Assembly (NCBI RefSeq): GCF_036327755.1
Contig: NZ_CP109597.1
Span: 1 to 64,000 of the forward strand
Origin: Nocardia sp. NBC_01503
Lineage (GTDB): Bacteria > Actinomycetota > Actinomycetes > Mycobacteriales > Mycobacteriaceae
DNA: 64,000 bases
Reading direction: 5' to 3'
The translations under genes and the position numbers were made by a program. Under the pieces are notes generated by a model. That model worked only from the letters and a program-made list of their open reading frames with translations. It had not been told where the DNA came from and did not search any database. Positions 51,732-60,900 of the stretch are shown in pieces (position 1 is the first letter of the stretch; every line of letters begins with the position of its first letter).

Positions 51732-52823
51732 CTAGGTTCGCTCCGCAGTTTCGGGAAGACCGACCACCAGCGGGCGTCCCTGGTGGTCGTCCTTGTGGAC
51801 CAGGATCGGATGGAGCCAACGCACCACCGGAGTCTGCGACTGCCGAGGACCGGTCCAATAGGTATGCCAATGCGCGCGGCGCAGGTGTGCGCGCACACCT
51901 GCGCCGGTACCCGTGTCGGCGGACTCGGCATCCGAGGTGCGGCCGACGGCGTGTAGCGCAGGACCGACGTCGAAGCCCAGATCGATGATGGTGGGGTCCT
52001 CACCGCGGCGGGTCTTCTTGCCGTGCTTGCCCGGCTCGGGCCGGTGGTCGTGGGCGTCACGGTGGTCGCTGCATAGATACAGCAGCAGACTGATGGCCAG
52101 ATTGCTGGCCCGCTGCATGTTCTCGCGAGGAATCTGCCCGAGCGAGCCGAAACCATGCAATCGGGTGACCAGTTCGTCGATGCTGTAGGTGCCCGATAGC
52201 GGCAGAAAGACCACTGTTTCTTCGTGGGTGGGGTGGCGTCCGACGTAGTGCACCCGGCTGGCCAGCGCCACTTGCAGATTCCGGACATCGGGGTCCGCGG
52301 TGGAACAGATCTGCTCGTGCTCGGTCATACCGGTGACGAGCATGCCGACGAACACCGGAGGTTCGGCCAGCTGATCCAATTCTGGCTCGACCATCGGCCC
52401 TGCGTCGGCCGGGATCGGCTCGGGGAAGACGAGGAACGGATCTGGATGCGGCAGCCGCGCCAGGACCTCGCACGGCACCTTCGCAGTGGTTTCGGTGCTC
52501 AGCAGGCTGTCTGCCAATCCAGGATGCACCCGGTAGACCACGCGATGGCGCCGCCACAGCCGCGCAGCCTCGGCGGTCTGCGCGGTCACCCCGAACAGGG
52601 TCGCCTGCTGAGCGCCGACCATCGCTTCCAGCTGCGCGATGAAGGTCCTGCTGCGCAGGGAATCCTGCGCACCGCGACCGAGGAACCCCTCACGCAGTCG
52701 ATCGATGAACAGCGCGACCTCGGGGTTGCTGCGCCCGATGTTCATGGTCTCGATCGTGTCCTTCACGTACTGTTCGGCCACCTGTACCGATTGCTTGGCC
52801 GACACCACCTGCTCGCTGCCCAT
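51732..52823 (-). CDS. Plasmid protein with AcrVA2-like C-terminal pattern, 363 aa
   Basis: Start at MGSEQVVSAKQS (52823); ribosome binding site weak. Central motif KVPCEVLARLPHPDPFLVFP; C-terminal pattern HLRRAHWHTYWTGPRQS, then PVVRWLHPI. These two features, their spacing and the total length resemble broadly distributed plasmid proteins related to anti-CRISPR AcrVA2, as I remember that family. No link to Cas12a is visible here, so a different regulatory role is possible. The family call is tentative. Confidence 0.45.
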   Translation of the reverse strand: MGSEQVVSAKQSVQVAEQYVKDTIETMNIGRSNPEVALFIDRLREGFLGRGAQDSLRSRTFIAQLEAMVGAQQATLFGVTAQTAEAARLWRRHRVVYRVHPGLADSLLSTETTAKVPCEVLARLPHPDPFLVFPEPIPADAGPMVEPELDQLAEPPVFVGMLVTGMTEHEQICSTADPDVRNLQVALASRVHYVGRHPTHEETVVFLPLSGTYSIDELVTRLHGFGSLGQIPRENMQRASNLAISLLLYLCSDHRDAHDHRPEPGKHGKKTRRGEDPTIIDLGFDVGPALHAVGRTSDAESADTGTGAGVRAHLRRAHWHTYWTGPRQSQTPVVRWLHPILVHKDDHQGRPLVVGLPETAERT

Positions 52824-52995
52824 CGATCCAGGATGGCATCCCGCACCGCCACCTGGGCGGGATGTATTCCATTGGGTACCAGAGGATTTCACACGGTTTA
52901 CGGCAATACCCGGACATGATCTGATGTCGCGGCCGGTCGTCCGTAAGGCACTACCGCGACCGGAACTTCAGGAAGTCGAGGAGAGATACCCCGCG

Positions 52996-53337
52996 ATGAG
53001 TAGGAAGAGCGCTACCGAACTCGCTGATGAGCTGTCCGATCTCGCCCATTAGATCCGCCGCCGCGCCGCCGAGGAAGTCCGCACCGAATTCGCCCGCGAG
53101 ATCGCGGACCGCTTCCTCGGACGCCCAGGCTTGGACCGCTCCGTCTACGGCGGGCGGCTTCCGGAGGACTGCCTATTCGAAGAGCTCACGAACAATCCCG
53201 CACTGGCGAAGGTGCCCGAGCTCCAAGCTGCACTCGCACGTTTCGACACCGACGATGGGGACGGGGTCACCCTGGACTTCCGTGCCGGTGTCCTGTTCGC
53301 AGTCCGGCTGCTCACCGATCCGGACTTCGACTACTGA
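52996..53337 (+). pseudogene. Reading frame interrupted by an in-frame amber codon
   Basis: ATG at 52996 begins MSRKSATELADELSDLAH, then TAG at 53050-53052. The same frame continues IRRRAAEEVRTEFAREIADR and on through LDRSVYGGRLPEDCLFEELT to a TGA at 53335, 113 codons in total. Amino-acid composition and helical pattern run smoothly across the TAG. Either a recent nonsense mutation or read-through. Function unknown. Confidence 0.6.
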
Positions 53338-53455
53338 TCGGCCCAACCTCCCAGCGCACCGCTTGCGCCCAGTATTGCGGGGCAACGGGATTCAGCCGCT
53401 TACAGTTCTGGCCTCGGCAGTGCCGTTCACGTACTGCCGAGGGAGTTCGGTGCCG

Positions 53456-53599
53456 TTAAGGATCGTGCTGGCGCGCCTTGTTCAGCGCGTAGATGGTCAC
53501 CACGAACGCACCGACGATGAGCGCCAGGATCGGCAGCTGTACCAGCAGCATCACCCACGGCCCGCCCGCCTCGATAGCGTGCGCGATCAGCATTTCCAT
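53456..53599 (-). CDS. Small membrane protein of the VQLP family, 47 aa
   Basis: ATG at 53599 ten bases after GGAG. MEMLIAHAIEAGGPW, then the helix VMLLVQLPILALIVGAFVVT and YALNKARQHDP. Paralogue of the protein at 6584. Two strong terminators stand directly upstream in its leader, as at the other locus. Possibly a holin-like or stress peptide; not proven. Confidence 0.7.
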   Translation of the reverse strand: MEMLIAHAIEAGGPWVMLLVQLPILALIVGAFVVTIYALNKARQHDP

Positions 53600-53622
53600 G
53601 CTCGTTGTTCTCCTTCAACGAC

Positions 53623-53699
53623 AAAAACCCCCCGCCAGTGGCGGGAGGCTTACAAACAGGGTGCAGACACAAAAAAACCCCAGCTGAATCAGCTGGGGT
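53623..53699 (-). terminator. Two tandem intrinsic terminators in the leader of the 47-aa gene
   Basis: On the minus strand, ACCCCAGCTGA/TCAGCTGGGGT (53699-53677) is followed by seven T. After ~26 bases CCCGCCA/TGGCGGG (53645-53631) follows and ends in TTTTT, 20-30 bases before the ATG at 53599. Both are textbook terminators. They require either a promoter in between or regulated read-through for the small gene. Confidence 0.85.
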
Positions 53700-54076
53700 A
53701 GATCTCGGGATATAGGTGTGCCCGTTGGGGTGAGAGCTTAATCATCCAGGTATCCGCCGTCAATACCCGAAATACGCAGGTAGGGAAAAGATCTCGGCGA
53801 TGGCGTTCAGCAAGGTGGCTAGGGCATTTTCAGCAACGCAGGCAATCCGATAGCTACCCACCACTCGGGTCGGTAGCAAACCGGATTGCCATGGATCCGG
53901 AGTCGCCGCGGAGACCGGACGCGGATTCGCTCGAAAAAAGTTCGTGGGGTCTCTGCCGGGCACTGCCATAGAAAGTCGCGTAAGACCCGGGATGAGGGTT
54001 GGAACCTCACCTGGCCACGCCCGCACGCGGCGCGCAGGGCGGGACGTGGATCCTCGCGCGTGACTTGGAGATTTTT
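53700..54076. promoter_or_regulatory. Divergent intergenic region
   Basis: Lies between the leader of the minus-strand 47-aa gene and the plus-strand sigma-like gene at 54077. 53,700-53,800 is AT-richer. Promoters for both directions are expected. No gene seen. Confidence 0.4.
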
Positions 54077-54853
54077 ATGCAAAATGGGGATGAGCCGGTC
54101 ACTTTCGGGCCGGCCCTGGGGTTCGCTACCGACGCTGAGCTCGTCGTCGAGCTGAGGATGCGGGGCTTCGCGGGTCCGTTGTGCGAGGCGTTCGAGCGCC
54201 AGCTCTGGCTCTACGGGTGGCGGGTTCTGCGCGGCATGGTGCGCGATCGCAGCATCCTGCGGGTGCACACCGCGCTCCCCCAGATGTATATCGGTCTCGA
54301 TGACTCGCGCGCGCTGCACGACGGCGCCGACCACCGCAACGATCTGGTCGTCGACACCCTCGCTCTGGCAGTGCCTTTCATGATCGACCAGCTGCGCAAG
54401 GGCAAGTGGCAGCCGAGCAAGTCCCGCAGCACCGACCCCAAGCTCGGCACCTACTTCATCACCGCATGCGCGATGAAGTTCCGCGACGCCTACCGCGCAT
54501 GGCACAGCACGCGACTCAAGCAGATCAAGGACGTGCTGCATGAGCCGGGTTATCAGGAGGCGATCATCAAGGTACGCGTGCCTGGGGTCGATGCCGTTGT
54601 CGTAGACCGCTTTCGGCTGCGCCTGATCCTGAAGGTCGCCACCCTCGAGGAACGGGTCATCATCGCCGGGCTGCTCGCGGACAAGACCCACGCCGAGATC
54701 GCCGACGAACTCGGCATCGGCACACGCGCTATCGAAGCGCGCCTATACCGGCTGCGCCAGAGCGTCTGGGAAGACCTCGGCGCCGCGCCCGTCGGCCACG
54801 GGCGCAAGCGCAAGACCAAGCAGACCGCCCGCGTCTCGAAGAGCCACCGATGA
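54077..54853 (+). CDS. Sigma-like regulator, 258 aa
   Basis: ATG at 54077 five bases after GGAG. Region-2-like: FAGPLCEAFERQLWLYGWRV and KLGTYFITACAMKFRDAYRA. Region-4-like: RLILKVATLEERVIIAGLLA and DKTHAEIADELGIGTRAIEA with a clear HTH. A basic tail follows. Related to the protein at 41892. Its TGA overlaps the ATG of a membrane protein (ATGA), so the two are made together. Confidence 0.75.
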   Translation: MQNGDEPVTFGPALGFATDAELVVELRMRGFAGPLCEAFERQLWLYGWRVLRGMVRDRSILRVHTALPQMYIGLDDSRALHDGADHRNDLVVDTLALAVPFMIDQLRKGKWQPSKSRSTDPKLGTYFITACAMKFRDAYRAWHSTRLKQIKDVLHEPGYQEAIIKVRVPGVDAVVVDRFRLRLILKVATLEERVIIAGLLADKTHAEIADELGIGTRAIEARLYRLRQSVWEDLGAAPVGHGRKRKTKQTARVSKSHR

Positions 54854-55335
54854 GCCTGACCGAACCCCCGCAACCAGTGCCGGGTCCCGAATCCCACACC
54901 GGTACCGGCCCCGGCGATTCCGGGACGCGGCCTATCCCTGCGGCATCGCGATCGGATCCAGTGGGATCCGGGCGAGGACGCAACCGCGCCCGCCCGGTGC
55001 CGAAGAGCCTGCGGGCAGGCAACGCACCCCAGGACGGGTGGGATCTGTTCGAGCGGCAGATGGTCTGGATCACCGGCAACACCGTGGTCCTGCTCCGGAC
55101 GATCGCATTGCTGTTCGCCGTGATCGTCGCGGTGGCCCTGATCGGTGCCGGGGCCACGGTGGCCATGCGGGTGTTGGGCGTATCGCCGGCGTGGAGCGTA
55201 GTCGCCACTGGTGGCAGCGTCGTGGGAACCAGCTGGGTCAGGGGAAGGATCTCCGGCCGCAGTGCCCGCGAAATCCCTACCGCCGAGGGCGATCCGAAGG
55301 AGCCGGATGCCGACGGCCCGACCGCGATCCAGTGA
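54850..55335 (+). CDS. Membrane protein coupled to sigma-like gene, 161 aa
   Basis: Starts MSLTEPPQPVPGPES. About 70 polar, P/G/R-rich residues, then QDGWDLFERQMVWITGNT, two helices (IALLFAVIVAVALIGAGAT and SVVATGGSVVGTSWV), and an acidic tail. Its membrane part resembles that of the protein at 46463. Candidate membrane regulator of the sigma-like protein. The 3' end overlaps a convergent gene by 59 bases. Confidence 0.7.
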   Translation: MSLTEPPQPVPGPESHTGTGPGDSGTRPIPAASRSDPVGSGRGRNRARPVPKSLRAGNAPQDGWDLFERQMVWITGNTVVLLRTIALLFAVIVAVALIGAGATVAMRVLGVSPAWSVVATGGSVVGTSWVRGRISGRSAREIPTAEGDPKEPDADGPTAIQ

Positions 55336-55552
55336 CCCTGTCCCAGCCCCAGCCCGCGAATGCGGTGGCCATCACCACGGTCACCGCGACCAACGCGTAC
55401 GCGCCCGCACTGGAGGGCGCGACCAGCAGGGCACCTATGCCCGCGGCCAGGAAAAGCCCGATGCCTGCCGCCGCCAATCCCACAACCCACTGCCAGGCCA
55501 CGGTGGCCATGCGGGCAAGCGGGTGATCATGCACGTCCTGGACCTTACGCAC
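55277..55552 (-). CDS. Small membrane protein, convergent-overlap family, 91 aa
   Basis: GTG at 55552 (RKVQDVHDHPLARMATV); an internal GTG is an alternative. Helices AWQWVVGLAAAGIGLFLAAG and YALVAVTVVMATAFAGW, then a basic tail. Paralogue of the protein at 47028, with the same convergent overlap with a plus-strand membrane protein. Confidence 0.6.
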   Translation of the reverse strand: MRKVQDVHDHPLARMATVAWQWVVGLAAAGIGLFLAAGIGALLVAPSSAGAYALVAVTVVMATAFAGWGWDRVTGSRSGRRHPAPSDRPRR

Positions 55553-55568
55553 CCTCGAACCACCTTGC

Positions 55569-55640
55569 GCCGATGTAGTTCAATGGTAGAACTCCTGCTT
55601 CCCAAGCAGATTCATAGCTTCGCTGGGCGTCGAGCCGACC
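55569..55640 (+). tRNA. tRNA-Gly(CCC)-like sequence, 3' part not canonical
   Basis: 55569-55610 reads as the 5' two thirds of a tRNA: acceptor strand GCCGATG, D-arm GTTC...GAAC with GGTA, anticodon arm CCTGC-TTCCCAA-GCAG with anticodon CCC. After that, no proper T-arm (GGTTCGA) and no CATCGGC acceptor partner are present. It is a fragment or chimera, perhaps left by integration or recombination, and probably not functional. Confidence 0.5.
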
Positions 55641-56339
55641 TTTTCACTCGTAATGAAGGGTCGGGCATGAACTCTCGACGGTGCATCACACGCGCACGAG
55701 AGAAGAGCCCCGATCTTCGGAGTGATCGGGGCTCTTCTCTCGTATGTGAGGGTCCGACGCCAACGGAGTACCTCGCGCCTGAAGCTCGACTGCATGCCAA
55801 CCAGGGAGACCTCGAACAGAGATCTCGCCCATCTAGCTCCACGGCGATGAACCTATTGTTGTTTGGGGTGGTGTGGCGGATGAACCCCAGCGCGTCCGCA
55901 GTATTTGTCGTCGTCTCTGAGTGTCATGGGACACGAATATGCCCAGTTCGCAGGCGATCTGGCGTCCTACACGTGGCTCGGTGGTTCACAGCTGGTGCGC
56001 CTGTAATTTCTCGTATGGAACATCGGTTGCCCGGGGCGCTGGACGATTCGCCGGAAGAGGTAGCGGCGCATCCGGGGCCGTGGGAATGTCGGGGTGCGGC
56101 TACAACCGCCACTGGGAGTCGAGAACGCCAAACTCGGATCACGGTGTGGGCCTTCGTATTGCGCGAGGGCTTCGACTGCAAGCCAACCACTCACCGTGTG
56201 GTGCGCGCAGAGCGCACGAACACCCCGATATCGCCGAGGCGACCGCGCGCTCATCCGCCGCGGTCGGTTCCGTGCCACCGTCGGGGCGTTTGCCCGCTCC
56301 GGGCTGTGTCCGCGGTGCGCGCGAACTCGGAGAAGCGCT
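55641..56339. other. Non-coding region with strong hairpin
   Basis: A perfect 19-bp stem (55697-55715 / 55724-55742, core AGAAGAGCCCCGATC) with an 8-base loop sits ~60 bases after the tRNA-like element. It could end a transcript of that element, though no T-run follows. The rest of the 700 bases shows no supported gene. Confidence 0.55.
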
Positions 56340-56669
56340 ATGAACGAGCCCGGGCGGCCTGACCGCTCCCCGTCCCGCGATATCCACGCACCTCGCTCTC
56401 ATGGCCCGGGCTCTGCGGTGCCCCGGGCCGGTCACCGCCGCGAGTGGACCTGGCCGAAAGCGACAGTGACCTGCGTACTGGGTCTGGGTGCCCTGCTGTT
56501 CGCATGGGAGCTGATCCGCGCCGGTGATGACCCGAACACCACCATCGCGCTCACTCTGGCGCTGGTGACCGGGATCGTCACCGCCGTGGCCTCGGCAGGG
56601 GCAGTACGTTCGTCCCGGCTGTCCGAGGCCGTACGCGTGTTCCTCAACGGTGAAGGACCGCGGCGATGA
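56340..56669 (+). CDS. Small two-helix membrane protein, 109 aa
   Basis: ATG at 56340 seven bases after GGAG. A polar, P/R-rich first half, then helices ATVTCVLGLGALLFAWELI and TIALTLALVTGIVTAVASAG with a basic end. ATGA overlap with the HTH gene that follows: the regulator/membrane pairing in reversed order. Confidence 0.65.
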   Translation: MNEPGRPDRSPSRDIHAPRSHGPGSAVPRAGHRREWTWPKATVTCVLGLGALLFAWELIRAGDDPNTTIALTLALVTGIVTAVASAGAVRSSRLSEAVRVFLNGEGPRR

Positions 56670-57898
56670 CCACCTCACCACCAGATCTCGAAGCCCGGGT
56701 GACCACAGTGGCGGAGTTCCTCGAGATGCTGCGGATCATTCACCAGCGATCCGGGCGCACCGCCAATCACATCGCCGAGGTCGCGGCCATCCCGCGCAGC
56801 ACCGCCTACCGGTATGTGTCCCCGCAGAACACCGTTCTGCCGAGCAAACCCGAGTACCTCGAACGACTCCTGCGGGTATGCAAACTCCAACCACGAGACA
56901 TCAAACGAGTGATGCGTGTATGGGAGCAACTCGCCTCCACATCCAAGCCCGAACCTTCTGGCCCGCAAGAGAATTCGACTCCCCCCACATCGGTCGTCCA
57001 CCCGCCACGAGCACCCGAGGTGATCTCCCAGGCACGCGCGAGATCCTGGCGCCATGACCACGAATACAGGCCCGACAGCGGTATTGAGAAACGTCAGCTC
57101 GTACGACGCGTACTCATCAGCGCGGGCCTGGACGGAGACGAACTACTCGAACGCCTCGTCAGCGAATTGCTGCTGCTCGGCTACCGTCCGCGCCGGGCAT
57201 GGCGGCTGGCGAACGAGCTCACCCAGGAACGCGTCGCCGCCGAATACAACGCGCTGACCGGACGACCCTCAGCCAGCATGAAGGCGAGCCGGATCTCCGA
57301 ATATGAGACGTGGCCCCTGTCTCGCGGCCGCTACCGCATCCGACCGACGATCACCACGCTAGGCACCCTGGCCGCCATTTACCACACCACTTGGGACCGG
57401 TTGGTCGATAACCACGACCTTCAGCACATGTCCGAGAAGGACATCGCCCGCTGGGCCTCGGCCGCCAAACCCGCGCCCCACGAGAACCAGGAACAGCTCA
57501 TCACCCACGCGAAGGACCACCTGGCGCTCCTGGCGCGACAGGATTATGAGTACGGATTCACCGCAGCGCTCAAGCGAATAGGGGATCTGCCGTGGCACGT
57601 GTTCGACGAACTCGATGCGTGCCAGTTCGACATCGCCACGTGGATACGGCCCTACAAGGCAGGCGCGGCCGACGTTCTGGTCGGCAGGGCCCCGGAGAAT
57701 GCGGGCATCGTGGCGTGGCTTCCTCTGCTCGCGGAAGATCTCGGCGCGATCGCCGACCCTGTCGGATTCCCGAAAACCTCGTTCCGGCGGTCGGCGATGT
57801 ACTTGCAGGGCTACGGAGACGCTCTCGAACAGACATTCACCGCTGTTTCCCGCCACCCCGGCGACGATGTCGAGGCGCGGACCGAACACCCGAGCTGA
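56666..57898 (+). CDS. HTH regulator, 410 aa
   Basis: N-terminal domain: FLEMLRIIHQRSGRTANHIA then IPRSTAYRYVSPQNTVLPSK, an XRE-like HTH. A P/S-rich linker covers ~105-150. The second half has a further HTH-like region (GYRPRRAWRLANELTQERV, ISEYETWPLSRGRYRIRPTI) and a C-terminal helical domain. Such large two-part XRE proteins are widespread in actinomycetes as regulators of adjacent small genes. Partner: the membrane protein upstream. Confidence 0.65.
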   Translation: MTTSPPDLEARVTTVAEFLEMLRIIHQRSGRTANHIAEVAAIPRSTAYRYVSPQNTVLPSKPEYLERLLRVCKLQPRDIKRVMRVWEQLASTSKPEPSGPQENSTPPTSVVHPPRAPEVISQARARSWRHDHEYRPDSGIEKRQLVRRVLISAGLDGDELLERLVSELLLLGYRPRRAWRLANELTQERVAAEYNALTGRPSASMKASRISEYETWPLSRGRYRIRPTITTLGTLAAIYHTTWDRLVDNHDLQHMSEKDIARWASAAKPAPHENQEQLITHAKDHLALLARQDYEYGFTAALKRIGDLPWHVFDELDACQFDIATWIRPYKAGAADVLVGRAPENAGIVAWLPLLAEDLGAIADPVGFPKTSFRRSAMYLQGYGDALEQTFTAVSRHPGDDVEARTEHPS

Positions 57899-57949
57899 GT
57901 CGCCCCGATTCAGTAGTCCGGTTTGCGCGGTTTACAAGATCGCGGAAGG

Positions 57950-60900
57950 CTAGCTGAACTCAGCGCGGCCGGGTGTCTGCCAGCTGCGTTTGGGCGGCGG
58001 TCCGACAATGGTCAGCGCCCAGCACCAGGGTGCGGCCGCGGCACTGGGGCCGCATTCGCGGCGTACGGTGTCCAGCACCGCCCGGAGCTCGGGGTCACTG
58101 GACTCGGATCCCTCCGCGGCAGTGAGGTATTCGAGCTGGGCGGTACGCAGTGCGTCGTGCAAGGTGAGTCCGCTGGCCATGGCGGCATAGGTGCGGCCGA
58201 GGATCCATCCGATAGGAAGATCGCGTAGTCGCTGGTGCCCACCCACCACCCACACCGCACCGCGCGCGCCGATGACCGTGAGCAGGCCGATCGGTTCGTC
58301 GTCGCTGGACTGCGCATCAACGGTCCCGAAGCCGTAGCAGGCACCGAGCACGACGATCGGTGAGAACGAGCGTGGCAGGCATCGTGCAGCACTGAGTGTT
58401 CCGCCGGTGTGATCGTGCAGTGCCTGCCGCAGCCCCGGCAGGGCGTCGGCGTGCGTGGCGGCCACGGTGAGGTCGGCAGCGGTACCGAGCTGATCCACCC
58501 TGTCCAACGGCACGAACGCAGGCCACGTGCCTTCTAGGAGGCGGCGTTCGGTGCGCGCGCCATCCATCTTGGGATGGCAGTACCCGGTGACGGCAACGTG
58601 CGAGCTCAGCTCGGTCAGCGAGGAGATGGTCGCCGCATGCTCGGCGACATGAACGGCCATGGTCAGGGAGGGGATGACCGACACGCGCGCGTGAGCGACC
58701 AGCGGGCGCCCGTGTGCGCCGATGGGCACGGATAGCAATGGCACATGCCACAGCCTGCCGAAGATCGCGACCAGCAGATCGATCGGATGATCGGTACCTG
58801 ACTGGAGCAGAAACTGCTGTAGCTCCTGGGGCAGGAGCACCGAAAGCGGACCGGTGAGATCTCCCGGCCATGTCCGTGCTGTGCCATCGGCGTAGGCGGC
58901 GATGAGTCCTTCGGTACGCGCACGCAGGGCGTGCCGCCCACACCACGGGGCTTTCGTATGTGGCGGCCACCACGTCCAGCGGACGGTGCCGTCGAGCTCG
59001 TGCAAGGTCAGGATGTGCGCAGTGGGAAAACGGTGGCGGACGGTCGAAGGATCCGCCGGCGGCGCGGTGCTCATCGCACGAAACACTCGCCCGTACGAGT
59101 GCTCGAGGTCCTGCGAGGCGTGGTCGCGAGACCGCACCGCACAGGTTCGCGCTGCACGGTCACCGTCCTCATCGAGATCGGCGCCACCGAAACCAGTGTC
59201 GCCTTGGGCGGCGCGCTCAGCGACGGCGATCTGTGCGAAGGATTGGCGGATATCGGCGGGCAGATCATCGAGGTTCATACGCAGCATCGCCATCAGGCGG
59301 ATCGAGCGCCCCGCCTCGGCGACCCGTAACGCCAGCTCCCCGTCGCGCTGGGCCACTGCGAGATCGAAGAGGGCGACCAGGTCCGGCCGAACACTGGTGA
59401 GCACGTGCCTGCCGCTGTCGGCGGTGAGCCCGGCCAAGGTCTGACCGAGCTCCTTGAGCGCGGCATACCCGAGAGTGAGCGCTTCGCGCTGGGTAGCCGG
59501 ATCGGCGGCCAGGCAGCGTGCGCAGAGCAGTTTGGCCTGCGCGCCTAGGAGCCGATTGTGCTGGGAGTCGGCGGCGACGACCGCCATCCGGGCATAGGTG
59601 ACGGGGTCCGCATCTGTGATACCGGTGCGGTCAGCCAGTGTGAACAGTGCCCTGGCTGCACGCAGCGGTGCGGTGACGGCGATGCGGTGGGTGGGGGTGG
59701 CGGTGCCGATAGCGCGCTGGAACGCGTCCAGCGCCAGCACCGGATCGCTGGCCATGAGCACCTCAGCGGCTCTGGCCAGGGCGTCTGATCGAGTCGGTCT
59801 GGGCAGGAGTTCGATCGTGTCCCGTTCCACGAGCGCGCGAGCCAGCCGCGTTGCACGAGCGCGATCCGGATCCGCAGGCAGCATGTATGCCTCGGCTTCG
59901 AGCCGACCGACGGAGGTGAGCCGATTCTTGCTGTACTGCTCGAACGCCTGCGCCGCGGCATGGTAGGCATCATTGTTCTGATCCAGCTCCATCAACACCG
60001 CTGAGCGGTTGAGCCAGATTCCGGCCACGGTGGCGGCCGAAAGTCCCGGGGACGTGGCCAGTGCCACCGCCTGATCCGAGATCGTCAGTGCCTGTTCGGG
60101 ATCGCCAGCAACGCGCCAGGCACGGGCGATTCCCCGCAGAATCACCGACTCGGCCGCAGCGCCCGCGCCCTGGGTGACGAGTTCGGCGTGGCTTGCCTGC
60201 AGGTGCGCCAAGGATTCCGACCAGCGGCCACTCATGATCAATCCCTGCGTCCAGCGCTCGGTCAGCGACGCGCGGACACTCGCCGCGACGTGGTGGTCAG
60301 CTGCATAGCGCAGGTACGACTCGAAGCGGTCGCTGCCGTGCACGGTGAGCGCGAATCCGATCCCGTACAGCGCACGGCCGCGGGCCCACTGAAAATCGGT
60401 GGGGTAGCTGCGGCTTGCCGTCCGCGCGCATGCCGCCGCCGCGCACAGCCCGGCCGCGATCGGACCGTCCGCGGGACCCGCGATTGCGGTGTTCCGCGAC
60501 TGTTCCTCGAGGTGCTGTGCGAGCGTTTCGCTGTCCGTCAACACATGCCAGGCGCGCGCTATGACCACTGCGCCCTCACCGGTGCCAGTGGGACCCGATA
60601 GGACAGGTGCTGCTGTGTCGGGGTCGGCACGGTCAGTGATCGCCAGCAGTGCCAGATAGATCAACTCCGCGGCCGTACGCAATCCCGTAATCCGGGCCTG
60701 CCGGCCGATGCCGGCCAGACCGATGGCGGCGTGCACCGGATCACCGGCGGCAGCCAATCCACAGCTGGCGAGCACCATTGCCGGCAAGTCACGCGATTGG
60801 GCCGCCGTCTGGACCAGCATGTTCGCCCAACATCGGCTGCGTTCGTCGATGTCGGCGGTGGCCAGCACCGCGCGCGCGGCCCGGTCTGCGACCTCGCACG

